Virus record (IMG/VR): IMGVR_UViG_3300048586_000467
Span: 1 to 62,952 of that record
Direction: 5' to 3' (one strand)
Length of the DNA: 62,952 nt
Source: a virus
This document shows, one piece after another, positions 25,296-34,327 of the stretch; positions within the stretch are counted from its first letter, which is position 1; every line of letters begins with the position of its first letter. The position numbers and the translations under genes are program-made. The notes under the pieces were generated by a model. It was not told the origin of the DNA and did not search any database. It saw only the letters and a list, made by a program, of their open reading frames with translations.

Positions 25296-25603
25296 TAGAG
25301 CCGCTCCAGCGTGATTGCCACGGTCGCATCTGACGCGCCGGAACGGATCAGACGCAGCGCCTTGAGGTTGTGGTTGCCGTCGAGAATCAGCGTGCCATTG
25401 GTCGGCACCTGATGCCCGGCGCTGGTCGTAGGGTCACCGCCGTCATAGCGGAAATGCAGCGCATTGCTGTTGACCGTCAGGCGGACCCGGTCCGCGCCAT
25501 CAACCAATGCCGCCGTCAATCCGCTGATGTCTGCGAGGCTCAGGGCGGTGTTGCTGACCGTCCCTGAGCCGAACCCGATGGGCGTACCTGCGTTGAGCGC
25601 CAT
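25295..25603 (-). CDS. Small beta-rich virion protein
   Basis: 102 residues, all-beta (LSLADISGLTAALVDGADRVRL, ALHFRYDGGDPTT). Part of a trio of small virion genes downstream of the capsid. Capsid decoration or head completion are the likely roles; no family assigned. Confidence 0.5.
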   Translation of the reverse strand: MALNAGTPIGFGSGTVSNTALSLADISGLTAALVDGADRVRLTVNSNALHFRYDGGDPTTSAGHQVPTNGTLILDGNHNLKALRLIRSGASDATVAITLERL

Positions 25604-25612
25604 CGCGCACCT

Positions 25613-26035
25613 CTACATCAAAATGTAGAAGACGGCGACCGTTGCGGCCCCGGCTTCAGCGGCGTCTCCGGTCCCGGCGAATGTCGCCGTGACGTCGGTT
25701 TCTTCTGCCAGCGCTGCGAACAGCCCTGGCGCTGGCCCGGTGGTCAACTGACCGGCGGTATCGACACCCCAGCCGTCCGCCAGCCCATCGCCGTCCGATC
25801 CCAGCCCGATATCGAGCAGGTTGGTGGTGCTCGCGTCGAAGGCGGTCGACACGTTGACGACAATCGCGACCGGGATCGCGCCCGCCGGCAGGGTGAACAG
25901 CGTCTTGGCAGTCGTATTGGTATACGCCACGCTGCCAGATTTCATGTTCACCTGCCCGCCGAGCGCATACGGCCCGTAACCGTCGTTGTCCGCGATAATG
26001 TTGCCGCGCGCCTGATTGTGTGTTTTCTGAACCAT
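25613..26035 (-). CDS. Small virion protein, head decoration candidate
   Basis: 140 residues, Ala/Gly/Thr-rich and beta-predicted (GGQVNMKSGSVAYTNTTAKTLFTLPAGA, then AIPVAIVVNVSTAF). Positioned two genes after the capsid, which is typical of decoration or cement proteins. Confidence 0.5.
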   Translation of the reverse strand: MVQKTHNQARGNIIADNDGYGPYALGGQVNMKSGSVAYTNTTAKTLFTLPAGAIPVAIVVNVSTAFDASTTNLLDIGLGSDGDGLADGWGVDTAGQLTTGPAPGLFAALAEETDVTATFAGTGDAAEAGAATVAVFYILM

Positions 26036-26079
26036 CAGCTTCCCTCGTCTAGGCGAAGAACGCGCTCAGACCCGTGGGC

Positions 26080-26517
26080 CTAGCGGTCCTCGTAGCGGTC
26101 GAAGCCGATGACGTTGACGGCGAAGTCGACCGTTGGCGTGCTTGTGCCGCCAATCGTCCACTTCACGCGGATCTGGGCCTTCAGATACTGGCGCTTGAGG
26201 CCGCGCACCTGATAGCTCGCCGCCGCGTTGGTGACCTGATCGAACTTGGCCCCGGCGCCGTCGGAATTATCCGCCGGATCGAACCAGGCATGATCAGGCA
26301 CCGGCGCCCAGCTATCGCTCGCGTCCACCCGCTCTTCAACGGTAACGTCGAGCGTCGGGTTGGTCCCGGAAACGGTCGCTGCCGACAGGGACAGCAGGAG
26401 GTTGCCTTCAAGGCGCTTGATGTCGAGCGCACTGCCCTGGCTGGAGCTGGTGCGGCGGCCTGCCGCAGCCCCTTCCAGCGAGGTAAAGGCGCTCTCTGGA
26501 TAGAATGCTGGATACAT
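26080..26517 (-). CDS. Virion protein next to the capsid, head completion or decoration candidate
   Basis: 145 residues, beta-rich (GNLLLSLSAATVSGTNPTLDV, YLKAQIRVKWTIGGTSTPTVDF). It directly follows the capsid gene. The fold suggests a jelly-roll-like virion component, but this rests on composition. Confidence 0.5.
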   Translation of the reverse strand: MYPAFYPESAFTSLEGAAAGRRTSSSQGSALDIKRLEGNLLLSLSAATVSGTNPTLDVTVEERVDASDSWAPVPDHAWFDPADNSDGAGAKFDQVTNAAASYQVRGLKRQYLKAQIRVKWTIGGTSTPTVDFAVNVIGFDRYEDR

Positions 26518-26577
26518 GACACGGACCTTTCCGCTCCGAAGAGCGTCAGCTTGAGGACGATGAAAACGGACGTGCGA

Positions 26578-28713
26578 CTAGCGCACGCCCGCCATAATGT
26601 CGAAGGCCTCGGTGAAGTAGACGCCGAAGTCGAACATCATGTTCATCTGGATCCACGTCTCGCGCGTCTTAACGTGCACCGAGGTATCCAGAACCAGTTC
26701 GATGTCCTGACCCAGCCCGTAAGCGGCATGCTGCCAGTCCCCGAAGAACATGTGGGAGCAGTCAGCCGAAGTCCCCACCGTGAAGTCGCGGCGGATCAGG
26801 GTCGACTTGACGGCCTTGTAGTCGAGCAGGGTCGAGTCTTCACGATTAAAGATGTAGCGCCCATCAGCGTCCTTCATGTTCTTGAAGGTGCGGATCGAGC
26901 GCGGCGCGGCGAGCCAGGCCCAGGTCGGCGATTCCGGCACGTCGTTGTCTTCCAGGCGGCCTTCGGCATTTTCAAGATCAGCGAGCTTCGGCTGCGCGCC
27001 GTTGCCGCTGCCCAGGGTCGTGATATTGACGCCTGGCGTGTTGAGCAGACCCAGCGGCTCCACCCCGGAGTCGCCCGACACAGCCGACTTGCCGCCGGTG
27101 CCATAGATGCAGGCCCGCTCGGCGCGCGTCTGCATGGCGTTGATCATGTCAGCCCGGACCTTCTGTTCCAGGTTGCCGGTCGAGTGCGCCAGCAGGCGGT
27201 TCGAGATGCGGGCCGCCGCGACGATTTCCTTGAGCGACAGCGTAATGCGCGCCAGGTCACCGTTGGCGTCATCGACGGCCTGACCTTCACCGACGAAATA
27301 TGCCTGCGCGCCACGACGATACTTCGTGACGGTCAGCGACTCGATCCCGTTCATCTCGACACGCTCGACGCCGAGTTGCTCGATGAAGAACGCCGGATAG
27401 AACTCTTCGAGAATCTCATCGCTGAGTTCCCGGTTCAGCAGGTAGCCGCCGGTCGGCCCTTCGGTGATGTTCATCGCCTTCAGAGCGTGATCGGCACTCT
27501 TGCCAGTGAACGCGGGCATCGGCAGCGGACGACCATGCTTGGTCGAGATCGCGTTGATGACGTCGATGATGCCGCCCTTCTTCGCGCCGCGATTGAAATT
27601 CGCAACGCCCTTCCCACCCGGCTGGTGGTTGCTCTTGGCGGTGTGGTGCGGCATGTTGTTGCGCGACTTCTTCCCCGCCAGCTCACCGACACGCTTCAGC
27701 GCCTCGAAGTTCCGCTGGGGCGGCGCGTCGTCCTCGTCATCCTGACCATCGAGATCGTCTTCTTCAAAGAGATCCAACAGGCCCTTGATCGAGGCCGCGA
27801 CGTCGGCCTTGTCATCGAGCTTGAGCGCCGAACGCATCGACGCCACGTCCTCGGCGGGCATATCCCCGCCCTGAATCTGCGTCAGAAGCTGCTGGAGAGC
27901 CGCGCTGACGGCCTCCGGCGTGGCTTCGACGCCCAAAAATTCGGCTAATGCAGCCAGCAGTTGCGGATCCATAGTAGGGTTTCCCCCTCCATTGACTTCG
28001 GTCGAGGAACGCTGTGGCTCCCCCTGCTCCAGCGCATCCCGCGCATCGGTGTTCGGAGGGCGTTCGCGGTCGGCTTCAAGCGCCGCCACAAACGATTTGA
28101 CGGATACCGGCCCAAGGGCCAACTCAGCCGGATTCTTGGTGATGGAACATTCGGCGGCGGGCCAGTAACGGTTCTCGCCGGTCTTCTGAATCAGGCCAAC
28201 GCCATGACCGATAGCACCGGTGCTGTGGCCGTGTAATCCCTGTTCCAGTTCCCGTTTCGTCCGTTCAAAGAGCCGATGCTTCCGATACACCCGATGGGTC
28301 ATCCACACGCCGAAGCGGTAGATCTCCGTTTTGATCCGCATCCCAATCGGGTCCAACCCGTACTCTTTATCGAACCCGTGCTCATAGTAGAGCGGCGCGT
28401 TCTGATAGTATTCGAGCAGAAGGTGACTGGCCCGGCTGAAGAACTCGTTATACGAGTCGCGGTCTTCCAGGTCTTCGGGATCGCCGAACTTAACGGCCCA
28501 GCCCTCAATGATGAGGTCGCCGGAACCGTCTTCTGCTGACCTGACCTGCACCCGCTGGCGCGCTTTGTTGACCGCGCCGAGAGCGGCAGCAGTTGCCATC
28601 GTCTCGTTGCCCGCCTGTCCGAACACGTCGTTGTAGACGCTCACGAACATCGAGGCTTCGGAGTCTTTGAGCTTGGCGCGTAATTCAGCAGGAATAGTGT
28701 CGATAGTCAGCAT
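26578..28713 (-). CDS. Prohead protease fused to HK97-type major capsid protein
   Basis: About 711 residues. Residues ~55-215 look like a U35/XkdF-type prohead protease: LIIEGWAVKFG, YYEHG with a histidine near 115, and HGHSTGAI with a serine near 167. Residues ~240-350 form an acidic helical scaffold-like linker. From ~385 to the end is an HK97-fold capsid (TEGPTGGYLLNRELSDEILEE, GQAVDDANGDLARITLSLKEIVAAARISNRLL, PLGLLNTPG). The ATG at 28713 has GGAGAAG upstream and is preferred over the GTG at 28722. All three functions that are usually separate are in one frame. Confidence 0.85.
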   Translation of the reverse strand: MLTIDTIPAELRAKLKDSEASMFVSVYNDVFGQAGNETMATAAALGAVNKARQRVQVRSAEDGSGDLIIEGWAVKFGDPEDLEDRDSYNEFFSRASHLLLEYYQNAPLYYEHGFDKEYGLDPIGMRIKTEIYRFGVWMTHRVYRKHRLFERTKRELEQGLHGHSTGAIGHGVGLIQKTGENRYWPAAECSITKNPAELALGPVSVKSFVAALEADRERPPNTDARDALEQGEPQRSSTEVNGGGNPTMDPQLLAALAEFLGVEATPEAVSAALQQLLTQIQGGDMPAEDVASMRSALKLDDKADVAASIKGLLDLFEEDDLDGQDDEDDAPPQRNFEALKRVGELAGKKSRNNMPHHTAKSNHQPGGKGVANFNRGAKKGGIIDVINAISTKHGRPLPMPAFTGKSADHALKAMNITEGPTGGYLLNRELSDEILEEFYPAFFIEQLGVERVEMNGIESLTVTKYRRGAQAYFVGEGQAVDDANGDLARITLSLKEIVAAARISNRLLAHSTGNLEQKVRADMINAMQTRAERACIYGTGGKSAVSGDSGVEPLGLLNTPGVNITTLGSGNGAQPKLADLENAEGRLEDNDVPESPTWAWLAAPRSIRTFKNMKDADGRYIFNREDSTLLDYKAVKSTLIRRDFTVGTSADCSHMFFGDWQHAAYGLGQDIELVLDTSVHVKTRETWIQMNMMFDFGVYFTEAFDIMAGVR

Positions 28714-28739
28714 AAGTCCCACTTCTCCATCTAGTGGGC

Positions 28740-28768
28740 ATAGTACAATTGTTCTAATTTTGCGTCAA
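28740..28768 (-). promoter_or_regulatory. Minus-strand promoter of the capsid operon
   Basis: On the minus strand TTGACG, a 17-base spacer, then TACTAT, about 25 bases before the capsid start. The spacer and -10 element are covered by a LexA-type box. Confidence 0.7.
28741..28756. promoter_or_regulatory. LexA-type box over the capsid promoter
   Basis: TAGTAC-AATT-GTTCTA, one mismatch from TAGAAC-N4-GTTCTA in the left half. It overlaps the spacer and -10 element of the capsid promoter. Confidence 0.65.
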
Positions 28769-28776
28769 TGTTGAGC

Positions 28777-28795
28777 TAACGTTGTCTCAACGTTA
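28777..28795. repeat. Inverted repeat upstream of the capsid promoter
   Basis: TAACGTT-gtctc-AACGTTA, a perfect 7-bp inverted repeat just upstream of the -35 element of the capsid promoter. It could be an activator or repressor site. Confidence 0.4.
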
Positions 28796-28801
28796 ATGTG
28801 C

Positions 28802-29320
28802 TTATCGAACGCCAGCGCGTGGATCGAGCACAGTGCGATGAATTTCGCGAATACGCTGGGTCGAAAGACGTCGATACTTCGTGAAGATCAGGGGTGCATA
28901 GGGCCACTTGCTGAGTTTATGGCTTGGGACCTGGCGGAGTCCGAACACGTAGACTGCGCCCGGCTCCTTGTTCTCGGCCAGCAGATAGCCAGAGCCATCA
29001 TCATTCGGCATGAAGCGAATCTTCCATCCTTCACTGCGTTTGCCTGACCGGGCATACCGCCCGTTCACTGTCCTGATGATGCCTTCACGGACGGCCCAGA
29101 AGTAATAGCGCTGCGCCCGCCGCTGCTTTTCCTGGTCGAGCGACCATTTGAAGGGATGCTGAGGCAGATTGCCCTTCACCTTCAGTTCCGCCTTCATGTC
29201 CCGGCTGATACGGCGTTCCTCCAGGCGGAACGCCGTATTCATCAGTCCGGGCGCCTTCTGCAGCGTCTGCGCCACGTCACGGAGCACATCGCGCCGTGCG
29301 GCGACCTCAGCCCGGATCAC
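28802..29320 (-). CDS. Minor head or head-assembly protein
   Basis: 172 residues. Basic, starting with a helix (MIRAEVAARRDVLRDVAQTL), with a beta C-terminal half (PGAVYVFGLRQVPSHKL). It overlaps the portal fusion gene and precedes the capsid promoter. Resembles small basic proteins encoded between portal and capsid in siphophages; no firm family. Confidence 0.5.
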   Translation of the reverse strand: MIRAEVAARRDVLRDVAQTLQKAPGLMNTAFRLEERRISRDMKAELKVKGNLPQHPFKWSLDQEKQRRAQRYYFWAVREGIIRTVNGRYARSGKRSEGWKIRFMPNDDGSGYLLAENKEPGAVYVFGLRQVPSHKLSKWPYAPLIFTKYRRLSTQRIREIHRTVLDPRAGVR

Positions 29321-32264
29321 CGCTCAGCTCCAGTTCCATCTCTTCGGCTTCCGCGTCGGCCTGCTCGCTGTCCACGATCTCTACATCCTCATCGTGGTCG
29401 TGATCGTGCTTACCAACGAACAGAGGAATGCGGTCGAGACGCCCCCGCGCTGGCTCGTCGGTCGGATCGAGCGAACAGTCACACCGCCAGCCACCGCAAT
29501 CAAGCGCGTCGGTCTTCGGCAGAACGCCACGTCGCTTCCAATCCTTGGCGCGATGCACCTGCCCGGCAGCAACGCCACAGGTCCGGCAATGTTCTTCCGT
29601 ACGCCCCAGGTGCCATTTCATCATCTGATTGGCCTTGGCGGACAGCTTGCCCTGCTCGTGGACGCGCGCCAGCCCCTTATTGACCCATAGATCAATCCGC
29701 TGGACGATGTCCTCTTTCTTCAGCAGGAACTCGCCGTACTTCGCCAGTGCCTCACGCTGCAACCGGTCTTTCGTCTCCGGGTCACGCGCCTGTTTGGCCT
29801 GGTTGCTCAGGTCGCGGGCCTGATCGCGCAGCTTCAGCACCTTGCGGTAGATCTCGTTCGCCAGCGATGTCCAGTGCCCACGCTCGGCCTTGATTTCGAG
29901 TTGTAGGTCGCGCTCCTCGTCCTCGTCCAGCCTGTCGGTATTCACCCCGCCCTCGACCAGCCCATCGCGGAAGCCAGCCCGAAACGCAGTCGTGATTTCG
30001 ACGCGGCCCAGGTCGCCAAACGCCTTGCGGTCGATCCGGCTTTCCATCGCCGAGTTGATGAGGTCGTACAGCACCGAGCGGTAGCGCGTCGCCGTATCGC
30101 CATAGGCGCGAATGCCTTTGCCGTGGTGCCGGATGTAGTGCTTGCGCGCCCGAATGAAGGCGTCTGCCAGGTGTTCATCCGTCGGCGCTTCCTGTAGGAT
30201 CAGGCGCAGGTAAGAGGCGGTGTCCGCCGGGATCGTCTCGGATTCAAAGGTGTAGTCGGCGCCTTTCCGGGCCGCTACGTCGCGCCAACGCTGGAAGTCT
30301 TTTACGACCGGATCGGGAATCCAGTTGTGCAGGGTCTTCGCGGTCACGCCGTCACTAGCGACCACGATGTGTTCAAACTCGTACCCCGTCCGACTAAAGA
30401 TCAGCCCGGTCAGCGGTAGTTCCACGGTTTCGTTGAAGGTTGGAACCGGCACGTCCTTGCCCAGATAGGCCAACGTGATATGGGGGTTCCAGTCGTCGGG
30501 CTGGGAGTAATCGGATAGTTTTACGCCCTGTGCTTCAAACGCTTCGACCACCTGGCGCTGGAACGCCTTCAATGCGTCTGTGGCCTGCACCTTCAGGATG
30601 AGGACATTCTGATCGTCCTGCTCGAAGACGTCGACCGGTCCCGCTTTGACCACCAATGCCGTCAGATCGTCCTTGACGAGATCATAAACCGCCCGGAATG
30701 GCGTCTCATCGACGAGCGACGCATAGGCAAGCGTCACATGGAACTGATGCGCGGGCGTCCACCGAACCGGTTCAGCCCCGCCGACTTTGATGCGCAGAAG
30801 ATCCTGTACAGCTTTCACAGAAGGCTGATCGGCAACGCTAAACAGCACGCAGCCGCTCGGCGTGCCATCTGATGCCCGGAAGGACGTAGCAGGCGCAGGC
30901 GGTTCCGGCAATGCAGCGGGCGCAGCGGCGGGTTGGGTCGCTGGCAACTGCTGACCACCCAAGCCGCCCGCGTCATTCATCCCCAGCGGCGGAACAGCAG
31001 TTCCACCCCCGGCGCCCTTCTCGCGCCAGTAGGTGGGAATATCGTTGATGTGAACCGGCACACCGCCAAGCATGTAGTAGCCCTTGAGGCGCTCGTCCGG
31101 CTGCTGGTCGAGTTCCTTCTGTGCGGTATATAGATCCATCACCCCCGCCGACACGCGACCGGTGATGTAAGTCGTCTTGACCTGCGAGTCTTCCTTCAGG
31201 AATTCGAGACGGCTGTAGTCCGGCTCCAGAACCACATCTACTTTGTATTCGTTGACGAGTTGCTCGGTGTAGATCTCGGCATACCATTCCGCCGTCGGCT
31301 TGATCCACAGTTCGAACCATGACTTCACCGCGACATAGGCCTGGGCGTAGTTGCTGGCCGACGGCGCGACGATCTCATAGGGAATGTCGGCAGCCGAAAA
31401 GACGTGCCGCTCGGCGCTTTCCGACGTGTCCTTCATGGCCACCTTATCGAGGTCCATCTGAAGTTGCACAAACTTCCAGCCGTGCGGCGCGACGATCACG
31501 CGCCCGACGTTACGAATACCCTGCACCGTGCGCCGGAAGAAGTCGGTGATCTTATTCACTTCATCAGGTGGTGCCGACGCTTTGACAATCCCTGCCTTCG
31601 CGGTCGCTTCCACATCCGGCACGACCATGCCAAGCGGCACGGCCATGTTTCGAAACAGGCTGACCCCCATTTCGGCGATGGCGCTGTCGAGCGTGGCGTG
31701 CATGAAGGCCACTTCCAGCGGTGACACGCCATCGAAGTCATCGCGGAAGTCGATGTAGTGCGAGTAAATCGCGTCCTGAAGTTCAATCGTGCGTGACGGT
31801 TCGCGATTGCGGCGGCTGGTCGTCGTGAACACATTGAAATGCTTTAGTCCGCCCCAGACAGACACTTCGGCGGCCCAGTCATGCGGATTCATCCAACGCA
31901 GGTTCATCACCGCGTCACTGATCGGACTGCGCTCTTTGTAGACGAGGTTGCGCCCCCAGCCAAAGTGCGTCAGTTCGGAGCGCTCCAGGCGATTTCGCTT
32001 GCCCTGGTGAATGATCTGCATCAGCGGGTGTGTGCGATCCAGATAGGTGCCATCGGCGGTCTTGGCTTTGAACTCCACGCGCGAAATGACCTTGGAGCGC
32101 AGGTTGCCGGCGCGATGCGCAGCGACCGATGTGCGCAGCAGCGTCGACAGATCGCTCGTCGAAATGTCCGGTCGAGCCTGTTCAAGCCAACTTTGAATCG
32201 AGGCCTTGATCGAAGCGGAAACACTTTTGTCTTCCCCCGCGAAGAGGATGGGATTGGTGCTCAT
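29307..32264 (-). CDS. Portal protein fused to a 2H phosphoesterase and a Mu gpF-like head morphogenesis domain
   Basis: 985 residues in three parts. Residues 1-415 are portal-like (NPHDWAAEVSVWGGLKHFNVF, DDFDGVSPLEVAFMHATLDSA, TAEWYAEIYTEQLVNEY). After a Pro/Ala linker, ~470-645 is a 2H (2'-5' RNA ligase/cyclic phosphodiesterase) domain with the two signature motifs FHVTLAY (His509, Thr511) and PHITLAY (His595, Thr597). Residues ~690-940 are MuF-like, ending in a cysteine cluster (HCRTC, CGGWRCDC). Portal-MuF fusions are known; the inserted 2H domain is unusual. 2H enzymes cut 2'-5' linkages or cyclic nucleotides, and the phage Acb1 anti-CBASS enzyme belongs to this superfamily. About 12 copies per virion would be expected. 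Confidence 0.85.
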   Translation of the reverse strand: MSTNPILFAGEDKSVSASIKASIQSWLEQARPDISTSDLSTLLRTSVAAHRAGNLRSKVISRVEFKAKTADGTYLDRTHPLMQIIHQGKRNRLERSELTHFGWGRNLVYKERSPISDAVMNLRWMNPHDWAAEVSVWGGLKHFNVFTTTSRRNREPSRTIELQDAIYSHYIDFRDDFDGVSPLEVAFMHATLDSAIAEMGVSLFRNMAVPLGMVVPDVEATAKAGIVKASAPPDEVNKITDFFRRTVQGIRNVGRVIVAPHGWKFVQLQMDLDKVAMKDTSESAERHVFSAADIPYEIVAPSASNYAQAYVAVKSWFELWIKPTAEWYAEIYTEQLVNEYKVDVVLEPDYSRLEFLKEDSQVKTTYITGRVSAGVMDLYTAQKELDQQPDERLKGYYMLGGVPVHINDIPTYWREKGAGGGTAVPPLGMNDAGGLGGQQLPATQPAAAPAALPEPPAPATSFRASDGTPSGCVLFSVADQPSVKAVQDLLRIKVGGAEPVRWTPAHQFHVTLAYASLVDETPFRAVYDLVKDDLTALVVKAGPVDVFEQDDQNVLILKVQATDALKAFQRQVVEAFEAQGVKLSDYSQPDDWNPHITLAYLGKDVPVPTFNETVELPLTGLIFSRTGYEFEHIVVASDGVTAKTLHNWIPDPVVKDFQRWRDVAARKGADYTFESETIPADTASYLRLILQEAPTDEHLADAFIRARKHYIRHHGKGIRAYGDTATRYRSVLYDLINSAMESRIDRKAFGDLGRVEITTAFRAGFRDGLVEGGVNTDRLDEDEERDLQLEIKAERGHWTSLANEIYRKVLKLRDQARDLSNQAKQARDPETKDRLQREALAKYGEFLLKKEDIVQRIDLWVNKGLARVHEQGKLSAKANQMMKWHLGRTEEHCRTCGVAAGQVHRAKDWKRRGVLPKTDALDCGGWRCDCSLDPTDEPARGRLDRIPLFVGKHDHDHDEDVEIVDSEQADAEAEEMELELSGDPG

Positions 32265-33589
32265 GCGATTTGACTCTCCCAGTCCGGTGCAGTAGACACC
32301 AGTTCGTATCCGAATATGGCAGACATAACACAGTCGTCGTGAACGCCCGCTGGAGCGGCGTAGGTCAGCGTGCCGCCCGGTGTGCGTTGCGTGGTAAAGG
32401 CCTTCAATTCGTCGACCAGCGCCTGCGCATGGATGCGCTCCTCTTCGTCGGCGACCGTCTCCGGGTCGACGATCCAGACCTGCGCCTGCTCGAAGCCAAT
32501 CGCCAGGTTATCCGCACTGGTAATCTTGCTCTTGTTGGTGGTTGTGAAGACGCTGACCGGCAGGCCTGCGCGGACCGCAAGCTCGATAAACGTCTCGTTG
32601 CCATTGCGCTCGATGACAATGTCCGTCGGCGTAAACAGTCCGTAGGCCGTTCGCAGGCGCTCCAGCTGGACGAGGTAATCGATCCCCTGGAACCGCTGGA
32701 TATGCACCAGCGACCGCAGCGTGAGGTCCCACACGGTGATCACCGACCAGTCGCCATACTTCGCCAGGTCGACCCCGAAGACATACTGATGGTTGCCAAC
32801 CCGGCGCGGTTGCCAGACTGCCGTCTTCGACCGTTCGACGAAGCGGAAGACCCCATCCCCATCCGGCAGAAACTCCGCAAGCCATTCCTGATGGAAGGTG
32901 CGCCACGGCAACCGCTTCTGTGCCATCTCGAACGCCTTGCGAATAAACGGGTTCGGATTGGCAGACGTCGGCGCCGTCCAGGCCGCCGAGATGATCATGT
33001 CGGCCCGGGCGTCTGACCACAGCTTCTGGAACCAGTTGAAGCCCTTTGGCGTGGAGATCAGGATCAGGTCGCCGTCGGTGTCCGCCAGCGTCGGCATGAT
33101 CGCGTCGAAGATCATCGTCTCAGAGACGCGCGCCGCCTCGTCGACGATGACCAGGTTGAAGTTTTCACCCAGGATGGAGTCGGGGTTCTCTGCCGAGTAG
33201 ATCGCCAGATAGCCACCGTTCGGGAACTGGATGATGCGTTCTGTCTCGTTGGCCCGGACTTCCTTGAGGCCACGAACCGCCTGTTTCACGAAGCGCCACA
33301 GCGGACGCCCATTCTTGTAAGTCGGGACGACCCACGCGACTCGTCCGCCTGCCGCCGCCGTCGAGACAGCAATGGCGCCCGACATGATGGTTTTGCCCCA
33401 CCGGCGACCCATGCAGATCACCTTGATCTTCGCCGGGTGCGACGCAATCTCCCATTGGTCCTGCCGCATCTGTGGCAGGTAGATCACCTTGCCGGGACGC
33501 TTGGTTGTCGGGGCCTGTGCTGGCAGTGCGCTGGCGATCAGGTTCAACGACAGCAGCAGGGTGATGAGGAGTTGCAGCAGGGCGATCAC
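32261..33589 (-). CDS. terL: Terminase large subunit
   Basis: 442 residues. GRRWGKT (61-67) is the Walker A of terminases, IVDEA (148-152) the Walker B, ISTPKG (178-183) the coupling motif; the nuclease half has FGVDLAKYGDWS and DIVIERNGN and ends with a GVHDDCVMS metal site. It packages DNA into the prohead through the portal encoded next. The N-terminal ~24 residues are strongly hydrophobic, which is odd for this protein; a later start such as Met41 is possible. Four-base overlaps on both sides show coupling. Confidence 0.9.
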   Translation of the reverse strand: MIALLQLLITLLLSLNLIASALPAQAPTTKRPGKVIYLPQMRQDQWEIASHPAKIKVICMGRRWGKTIMSGAIAVSTAAAGGRVAWVVPTYKNGRPLWRFVKQAVRGLKEVRANETERIIQFPNGGYLAIYSAENPDSILGENFNLVIVDEAARVSETMIFDAIMPTLADTDGDLILISTPKGFNWFQKLWSDARADMIISAAWTAPTSANPNPFIRKAFEMAQKRLPWRTFHQEWLAEFLPDGDGVFRFVERSKTAVWQPRRVGNHQYVFGVDLAKYGDWSVITVWDLTLRSLVHIQRFQGIDYLVQLERLRTAYGLFTPTDIVIERNGNETFIELAVRAGLPVSVFTTTNKSKITSADNLAIGFEQAQVWIVDPETVADEEERIHAQALVDELKAFTTQRTPGGTLTYAAPAGVHDDCVMSAIFGYELVSTAPDWESQIA

Positions 33590-34251
33590 GAGTCGCCATC
33601 CTCCCCTGAGGAGGGCGGACGCAGGCCGCCAATGGCCTGACGATAATCGACGGGCACTGGCAGAACGCTGTACATGGGCGCGCTTTCATCGCCTTCAGGG
33701 TTGGTGGATGCCACTTTCACCGGAGCCAGGATGCCGAGGATCTTCGACCGCATTTCAATGCACCAGCGTATCTGCTCGAGGTAACGCGGGTCGCCATTTT
33801 GCTGCTGCTCTTTAATCTGTGCCCGCGCCGCCTGTCCCTCAGCGCCGGTTTTGACTGTCGTCTTCTTCGCTTGTTTCGACGCTTCCCAGGCGTCCCATGC
33901 CTCCTTCTCCATGTGATTGATCTTGGCAAGCTCCCGCGCTTTCGCGACCTGCAAATCCTCTTTGGCAGAGGCTTCCAGCGCTTCGAGGATGGCGGCAATG
34001 TCCCGGCTGACCGTCGACTCCGACAGGTTCAGTTCCAGCGCGATGTCCTTCTGCATCCAGCCACGCATGTAGAGCCGTGCAATGGCGGCCTGGTCACGGA
34101 GGCGCTGGAAGTCGGTACGTGCCTCTCCCGGCTCTCGTATCACCTGGCCTTCGGCGGTTGCTTCGAGAACCGCGGTCACGGTTTTCTTGCGGGCGTGCTT
34201 GGCAGTCTCGGCAGGAGAGCGCCGACGGGTGGTTTTTTTCTCAACCGGCAT
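33586..34251 (-). CDS. terS: Terminase small subunit
   Basis: 221 residues. A basic N-terminus, then a helix-turn-helix (AIARLYMRGWMQKDIALELNLSESTVSRDIAAIL, about 55-88), a central coiled coil and a tail. The fold and position before the large subunit identify the DNA-recognition subunit of the packaging motor. Confidence 0.8.
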   Translation of the reverse strand: MPVEKKTTRRRSPAETAKHARKKTVTAVLEATAEGQVIREPGEARTDFQRLRDQAAIARLYMRGWMQKDIALELNLSESTVSRDIAAILEALEASAKEDLQVAKARELAKINHMEKEAWDAWEASKQAKKTTVKTGAEGQAARAQIKEQQQNGDPRYLEQIRWCIEMRSKILGILAPVKVASTNPEGDESAPMYSVLPVPVDYRQAIGGLRPPSSGEDGDS

Positions 34252-34263
34252 GTGCGCCTCGTG

Positions 34264-34292
34264 TTGGATTTCTACAGGTAGTAGCGTATACT
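34264..34292 (+). promoter_or_regulatory. Sigma70-like promoter
   Basis: TTGGAT, 17 bases, TATACT; it drives the gene at 34328 and is divergent from the terminase operon. Confidence 0.65.
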
Positions 34293-34327
34293 ATACATAA
34301 TGACAACTTCACAATTAAGAGGGCATC

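Noticed and set aside
26074-27948. Long plus-strand reading frame of 624 codons
   Set aside because: It is antisense to the protease-capsid gene, has shadow-type composition and no family motif.
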